A stretch of 64,000 bases of DNA. It comes from Malachius bipustulatus (taxonomy: Eukaryota; Arthropoda; Insecta; Coleoptera; Melyridae). Shown here piece by piece: positions 57,937-64,000 of the stretch. The stretch covers positions 7,788,858-7,852,857 of the forward strand of contig OU342633.1 in the NCBI GenBank assembly GCA_910589415.1, read 5' to 3'. Made by a program: the position numbers and the translations under genes. The notes under the pieces were generated by a model, which ran no database searches, had not been told where the DNA came from, and worked only from the letters and a program-made list of their open reading frames with translations. The stretch's first letter is position 1, and each line of letters opens with the position of its first letter.

Positions 57937-59528
57937 TTTCAATTTTTTTTAAGGGTGGGGGCTGTAACTTCTGGGATAATGAATGGGGGTTGTTTTCATG
58001 CTGTCATGTTATAGAGCTTTAAAAATTATAGTAATATCCCCTTTGATCGGTTCGATTATGTTAACCTATCTATGAGATACGGTCTGGTCAATCAAGTCTG
58101 GGACACCCAGTATAAATTAAAGCAAGATTAAAATGTAAATAACAATAGCATTTAAATTAAGTGCGTTTCGTAATATGGTAAAGGATATACTCGTACAACC
58201 TAGGTATTTAACACAATAATGAAAAATTCCACCAACTAAAAAAATTCCATGTTTTTGTATTTATACATAATGTTGTAGGTTAGGTAGGTACAATTATTTG
58301 AATTCTTGAAAATGCCTCATTCTCAGGTTCACGGATTTTATCTTTGACGTTATATATAGCAGATAAAATTTGTTTTGGTTGTGTACTCGAGAAAAACAAG
58401 AATGTATTTATTCAAGTAACGAGGCAAGATGTTGTTTTGCTGGTAATTTATTTTCTTAATTATGTTTTCAACGATTTTGTGTACAGATCAAACTGTGACT
58501 TGTCGCAGTAACGGTTCATGAATTCGATTTCGGTCGAACGGCAAAATGTTTATGGTAATAAGGTAATTGGGGATAAGCTGAATCTGATTGCAAGAGGGAG
58601 GCAAATACGTTTTCAATTATTGTACAGGCTGTTTCCGATAATAATTGTAGTGCAACTTCGGTATAATAAGACAGTCCATTATGTGAGAAAAGCAAAACGT
58701 ACTTCATATTGACTTGCAAGGCAAATGCCATCTAACGACTTTAAAGTATACAACTTTCAATATGTCATTAAAGATTCTCTCATCAGAGTAATCTGCAAAA
58801 TTATTGTCACTGCCATTTCTGGCTGTTCATTGAAAAAGCAATTACCTTGCGAATCTCAATAAACAAATCAGAGATGGAGCTAGTGACAAAGTGATTGTAG
58901 GAAAACTGCATTACCGACACTGACGCTTACTAGGGTAGCGCATTTTTTACTTGTTTGATTGAACGGTTCGTAGGCCCTGAGTCAGTGAATCTTGAAATAA
59001 ACAGTAAGCATTATAGAAATGAACAATGTAAGTAGGTATGTAATGGTGGCAGGTAGGACTAAATTACAAAAAGTGAATTCCGCGTAAGGGAGACAGCGGG
59101 GGTCTGAGAGGTAGGGAGTACCCCTCAATTCAAGGGGGGTATGAGGATCCTCCTACGAAGAATTTGGGAATAATAAGTTTCGATGCACATATTTTCAAGC
59201 GATGAGTTTCAGAGTTATGATTGATACCTGACAGTACCACTGAACGTTTTTAAAATTGTTCACCAGGATTTTTCGCAGATCCACAAGTCCAGCTTTATCA
59301 CCTTAGCACATTCAGTTAATGTTATACCAACGGTTTGGCGCACACCGCTGCGTTTCTCACCACACCTGGGCCAAACACGAGTAGTTCAAACACCCTCATA
59401 ATATTACCCCTGAAATATTTAATTCACAAAGGTCGACAACAACTGATTACTTCTCAGAAAAAACACCAAAAGTTTTCCCTGGTATTCCTGAATGTGCACG
59501 AACCCTTTGTGTCTGCGTCGTTTTCTTG
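57937..59528. other. No gene recognised; GC-richer patch at 59080-59400
   Basis: AT-rich up to about 59050. 59080-59400 is GC-richer and directly downstream (on minus) of the RNase H fragment, so it may be the tail of the same retrotransposon; no domain is readable. Confidence 0.3.
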
Positions 59529-59534
59529 TCAGAC

Positions 59535-59790
59535 TGTCCTTTGCCTAGGTAGAATGCCTCTATTGCCTTTTCCACTCTGTCTGTCTGTAGGATCGCGTAT
59601 ACCTCCGCTTGGAATGGCGGTTGACCCCAGGTAAAAGCTCCCCAGTTCTTGTCCTGCTAGTGCCAAGAAAAGTCCTGCTCCAGTGTAGTCATTCTCGTTC
59701 CTGGAGCCATCTATGAAAGATATTTTAGTTCTCCTGGTTCGATGGTTACCTCTCCCTTTTCCCTCTCGGGGATATTGAGGAAATGTTTTT
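59535..59790 (-). pseudogene. RNase H domain fragment of a non-LTR retrotransposon
   Basis: Minus-strand reading: ISFIDGSRNENDYTGAGLFL (Asp of the catalytic FxDGS at 59711-59709), then LGSFYLGSTA; after a frameshift near 59615 it continues FQAEVYAILQTDRVEKAIEA, carrying the catalytic Glu. DGS...FQAExYAI is the RNase H signature of Jockey/R1/I-type elements. Reverse transcriptase is not visible upstream, and the frameshift makes it inactive. Confidence 0.82.
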
Positions 59791-59949
59791 TTTTCCCTAT
59801 TTTTCTCCCAGATCGAGGTAACCTTAACGCTTGAGATTGGGATCTCCATTTCAGCGCCCTTGAATACCTTAGTATATCCCTGTACCCTCCCTCTTTCCCA
59901 TATTCCCGAATATCACATCCGTACATAGGCCGCAATTATTACTTTCATC

Positions 59950-60520
59950 TTAGTTTTAGGACTTTTCTGGATTCGGTAGACTGCGTTGTTAATACAAGCG
60001 CTTTATAAGAATTATTATCTTTCCTAGGCAGGGGGGAGTTTTGAAGAAAGAACCTTCATCCGATGGCGGTTATCACAAATATCCGTATTTTGATGTAAAT
60101 TTAGTTTGTTTTGTGCAACCGGTATTTGTCAGAGGTCGCCATTTTGATGACAACCTGCGTCTAGATTGCTATCATTTGGAGGTAATTGAAATTATAATAC
60201 ATCACGGTATATTAGAATGTTTCACGGTAAACTATTTAGTTCGAGTTAATGACACAAATTTTGAAAATTCAGTTACTAAAGCTGAAACTGCTCAAAATGT
60301 TGTATTGTATTGTATTTTTATTGTATGAGGGATGTAGTTATTCTAATTCGAGCTTCTAATAATTATTATTCATATAACACACAACACTTCAAATATACCC
60401 AAAAGAAAAAAAATCCATGGAAGTCCTGTCATGTCTGGATCTGGAAACCTGATTGTAAGCTTACTTGTTGCCACGGAAGCGCAATTGCATTTCACATTTT
60501 TTATTATTAACAGCCATTTA
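59950..60520 (+). other. Unassigned; 96-codon frame at 60041-60328
   Basis: A frame from TTG (60041) to TGA (60326-60328) begins KKEPSSDGGYHKYPYFDVN after its start. It has no ATG, domain or splice support and could be chance. Listed so that it can be checked. Confidence 0.2.
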
Positions 60521-60522
60521 TC

Positions 60523-61360
60523 TACGGGGTGAAGCGCGAGAACCTTGAGGCATTTTTATATGGCGAAGTATTGGGAGTAGAAGTCTAAAAATTTGTACAT
60601 TTATGATTTCAATTTTGACGAGCTGAACTAAAATATTTGCAACCCCACACCACTTCCGGTTATACCGGAAGTTGCTATATTTTTCGTTTTTTAAATGGGA
60701 CACCCTGTATTGTCTGAAAAAAATGCAATAAATTGGCGTTTACAGTTCAAAATTGTACCGAATGGTTTATGAGTTATAAACAAATGAAAATCGCAATTTT
60801 CCATTTTCAAAGCAGGTTGGCTTAAAAACGGGTTAAGATATCGGAAAAAGGCTTACTGTCCCTATCTTAACTTTTCATATACTACGCTGGAGTACCTACA
60901 GAAAAAAAACTTATTAATTTTTTTTTAAATCGCCTGTTTTTTATCACTTTGTATACAAATTTCATCAGCACCATAGGATACTACGTGGAAAGTTAAGATA
61001 GGGACATGTAAGCCGTTTTCCGATACCTTGAATCGTTTTCAATCTAAGCTGCTTTGAAAATGGAAAATTGCGATTTTCATTTGTTTATAACTCATAAACC
61101 ACTCGGTATAATTTTGAACTGTAAACGCCATTTTTATTGAATTTTTTCCGACAATCTGAAAATGTAATAATATACAGGGTGTCCCATTTAAAATAAGTAA
61201 GTTAATGGCAACTTCCGGTATAACCAGAAATGATGAGAGGTTGTAAATATTTTAGTTCAGCTCGTCAAAATCGAAATTATACATGTTCAAATTTTTTGAC
61301 TTCTACTCCCAACACTTCTCCATATAACAATGCCCTAAGTTTCTCGCGCCTCACCCTGTA
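60523..61360. mobile_element. Foldback element, second copy of the 4564-5423 family
   Basis: TACGGGGTGAAGCGCGAGAA to TTCTCGCGCCTCACCCTGTA. Same inner blocks as 4564-5423, including ACTTCCGGTTATACCGGAAG (60652) and GGACATGTAAGCCGTTTTCC. Confidence 0.85.
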
Positions 61361-62749
61361 TTATTGGAAATTTTGTTTTAGTCGATTAGAAAGATGAGGA
61401 AGATTTTATTTTTTGTTCTCATTGTCAGTTCGAATTATTGGAAAATCTATAAAAATGTATCTTTATAGATTGCTAAAATTGATAACAGTGAGTTTTTGAG
61501 TTACTTTCCGCGCACCCTGTTTAAAGCTTATAAAAGATTTTGGGTTTTATAATTCGCAATTTGGACGTATTAAATATGTTAGCCGTATTTTTTGTATATT
61601 ATGTAAAAGATAGGGCAAATAAATTGTAAAACTTGGCCAAGGCTCTCATATTCACTCCCCTATATAGGGAAATATAAAAATAGATCTGATTGGGGTGATT
61701 AATTTATCGTGAAGGGAAGGGTGAGTAGAATCACACGGAAGGATGCGCTCGACAAAATAAATTAGAGTTGACATTTTCTACCTACAGGATGTGAATCAAT
61801 CTGAGTGATCTTTTGGTTCATCTTCCTACATAACTTTTTTATAACAGCATAACATTTTTTGGTCAATTCCTTTAGTATTAAACAAGGTTTTTTTACAAAT
61901 TACTATTTTTTATAAAACCTATTCAATAAACTTAACAATCCTAAAGTTTGTTTTGTCTTTTGGTTAACTTGCTTTGTTTGTAATGGTAATGTTTTTTTAA
62001 TGACGTCGTTTTAACAAACTGTGAATCACGTGCAACTAGGATTTAAGAATATTAAATTTAGTAGAATTTTGATATTATGTACCTACCTACATACTACATA
62101 CATAGGTATTTGATTTCACATATTACGATATGGACGTAAATTAGTAGCGAGCCGATTATAAAAGTAATTTTCATCAACAATAATTAGAATCAATTCTGGC
62201 AATGTCTCAAAACACTTGAAAACAATGACCATTATTATTGTTGTTTCTCTCAACTGTTAATACGATATGAAGCATTGGTGTTTGATGGGAAAAAGGAACA
62301 GGAAGGGGGGCGGGCAAATTCCACTTTTCATATATTACGAAGTTTGGTTCGTTGGCTACTGAAGGACAATTGACATCTGCAAGCAAGGTTTATGTCCCCT
62401 TACTAAACTGGCTTTCGCTGCTCCGCGAAATATGAACAATATTTCTTGAAAAGTAGTAAGAATAAAATATTATTTGTCAAGAAACAACTCAGGAGGTTTC
62501 ATTGCTGGTGGCAACTGCGCATTTTATAAAAAGCACGTTTAAAGGACTAGGTGGAAGAAATATTTGAACTCTCGTAAATCTTCTTGCAATGTTTACTTTA
62601 GAGATTAAGGGACAACCAACATTGTAAAGTAAACAGAGAAGGGTGTCCGACCAGGACCGTACCTAGGTATAATTTAAAATTTAGAAACTGTAAGAAACAA
62701 CTTGACTTGATTTACATTTTATGTACCTAGTAGGCGCTTGGCTTGGTAA
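61361..62749. other. No gene or repeat recognised
   Basis: AT-rich with scattered TAGGTACCTAC runs typical of this window. No domain, splice structure or repeat pair found. Confidence 0.4.
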
Positions 62750-63210
62750 ATATATACATCCGCGTCTCCTAAGTTCCATCAATGTTTTCGGGACCGAGGA
62801 GCGAAATAGGGGTGCTGGGTGGGTAAGAAGCTAAAAACAGCCATTGCAAACTAATATTAAGGTCACAACTAAGGCCTATTTGACACTACGGTCGAATTTC
62901 TATTATTTTCTTCACTTTCAGGGCAAGGAATATCTTCGAGATTAACAGTAGCACGATTTTTATTTTGAATTTGGCATTTTTTGCATTTATATTCCAAAAA
63001 TCGTGACATCAATCCCTATGGTTTGGTCACGATATGAGAAAGCGGATATAATGCGAGTACGTGTCTGTATACGCTTCGAAGCGCTTAGCATTGTCGTGAA
63101 GTGGTTACATCCGAGACTCGAGGTATTTAATCGGCGCTTCTGCCAGGTCCGGACTTTCATTGCACTCTCAAAATCGGTTTTTAATGCCGTTTATTTGCCT
63201 TCCCTCAGGA
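62750..63210. mobile_element. Terminal-inverted-repeat element, copy 2, right end lost
   Basis: ACATCCGCGTCTCCTAAGTT, GGGACCGAGGAGCGAAATAG and GGTCACAACTAAGGCCT match 52855-53320 in order. Its right end is replaced by a fragment of another family at 63212. Confidence 0.75.
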
Positions 63211-63211
63211 G

Positions 63212-63430
63212 CTAATAGATACGCAGAAAAGATGCACAGTTTAGTGGCCATCTCGAATTCGTCAAGGCATACAAGATATCTGTGACTGTTCGTGAAATAT
63301 CCTGAAAAAACGAGATTTCTTATTTTTGCCATATCTTGCTTATTATTGGAAGTTAATAAATAATTTTTTGTAGGCTTACATAAGTCGGCAAGAGCTACCC
63401 ATCTGACGTTTCAAAAATTTTCAAAAAAAA
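63212..63430. repeat. Fragment of the 25001-26007 foldback family
   Basis: AGATGCACAGTTTAGTGGCCATCTCGAATTC and GATATCTGTGACTG, TAAGTCGGCAAGAGCTACCC as in that family; one arm only. Confidence 0.65.
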
Positions 63431-63639
63431 ATTAATGATGGCCGTCATAGAAGTAATTACAGTAGTGCGTTTAATCACTTACTCAGTTTTTGGCATCCGG
63501 TTCTCTTAAATTACAATTTCTTCGATTCTAGCAGTTGTTAACATTACGGTGGCACGTTTTTTGTATTTTACAGTTTTTACACTTTATTTCACTTTAATAT
63601 AATAGGACCGGACTGAATATACACCGTGTTTTATATTAA

Positions 63640-63815
63640 GTCGGCACTATTGCTAACTTCGTTATTATTTGACCTAGAAAGTCGATTAAATTAGCAAACT
63701 AGTAGTATTTTTTCTCCTGAATAAAATGGCGAAAACAGAAAAACAATTGAACATTGCGTTTTCGAGATATTCAAAAAAATTTAATTTTTTTAATGGAACA
63801 CCCTATGTATTTTTG
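63640..63815. repeat. Arm of the 11748-14515 foldback family
   Basis: TTAAGTCGGCACTATTGCTA, TTAAATTAGCAAACTAGTAG and AAAACAATTGAACATTGCGT follow the left arm of that element in order. 63816-64000 is unassigned. Confidence 0.7.
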
Positions 63816-64000
63816 GATGGATAGGTTGCAAATTTTTTTTAAAGGGAAAAGTCTTTATGCACTATGATCCTAAAATTATAAATTCATTGATTATTTATTA
63901 TTTTACTACTCCTAAAGTAGGCTGCAATAATTAATGTAATTTAGTGTACCTACCTACGTAATGTAAGGTAAAAAAATATGTCGTCCTCAATAATGCATTT

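Noticed and set aside
59335..59634. 99-codon plus-strand frame
   Set aside because: Antisense to the RNase H fragment, whose DGS and FQAEVYAI motifs are on the minus strand.
60041..60328. 96-codon plus-strand frame
   Set aside because: TTG start, no splice or domain evidence; within the range expected by chance in a 64 kb six-frame search.

Overview
The window looks like AT-rich genomic DNA of an arthropod, most likely an insect. The signs are large introns, short exons, a very high density of non-autonomous DNA transposons, and insect-type transposase, non-LTR and LTR fragments. Runs such as GTAGGTAC and TACAGGGTG recall hemipteran, beetle or lepidopteran genomes, but I cannot name the species. 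There are no operons, ribosomal RNA genes, CRISPR arrays or prokaryotic signals. Most of the sequence is repeats; host coding sequence is sparse.

Host genes. (1) A two-exon gene on the minus strand: exon 1 at 35604-35454, a 6.4 kb intron, and exon 2 at 29029-28350. The splice sites and phases agree and give a 276-residue protein with a Cys-rich motif. It resembles a widespread family of uncharacterised insect proteins. (2) A probable terminal coding exon on the plus strand at 27057-27295; the product is not recognised. (3) A plus-strand TATA promoter with a first exon ending in a four-codon coding start (50278-50491). (4) A GC-richer, CRE-containing candidate first exon near 8055-8252. The gene in (1) and the exon in (2) converge, with 3' ends about 0.9 kb apart.

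Mobile elements, left to right. 1-2649 (minus) is an uninterrupted endonuclease-reverse transcriptase frame of a non-LTR retrotransposon that runs off the left edge. Beside it lies an LTR (3284-3719) with a primer-binding site matching tRNA-Tyr. A tRNA-derived SINE head (about 6765-6850) and a decayed mariner-type transposase (6940-7740) follow. From about 4.5 kb to the right edge there are roughly twenty foldback elements, whose two halves are inverted copies of each other. Most begin TACAGGGTG and end CACCCTGTA, which suggests TA target duplication as in the Tc1/mariner group. Three hAT-type elements have clear ends, two with well-resolved 8-bp target duplications and one with a less certain duplication in a G run. 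One of them carries a decayed transposase. One 918-bp element (32979-33896) has 9-bp target duplications and an internal tandem array.

Nesting gives a relative chronology. At 11.7-14.5 kb a foldback was split by a hAT element, which was then split by another foldback. At 16.9-18.5 kb a terminal-inverted-repeat element was split by a hAT element, and a second copy at 47.9-48.6 kb shows the unsplit state. I found no convincing new defence or enzymatic system. The most unusual material is the architecture of the repeats and the small two-exon gene.
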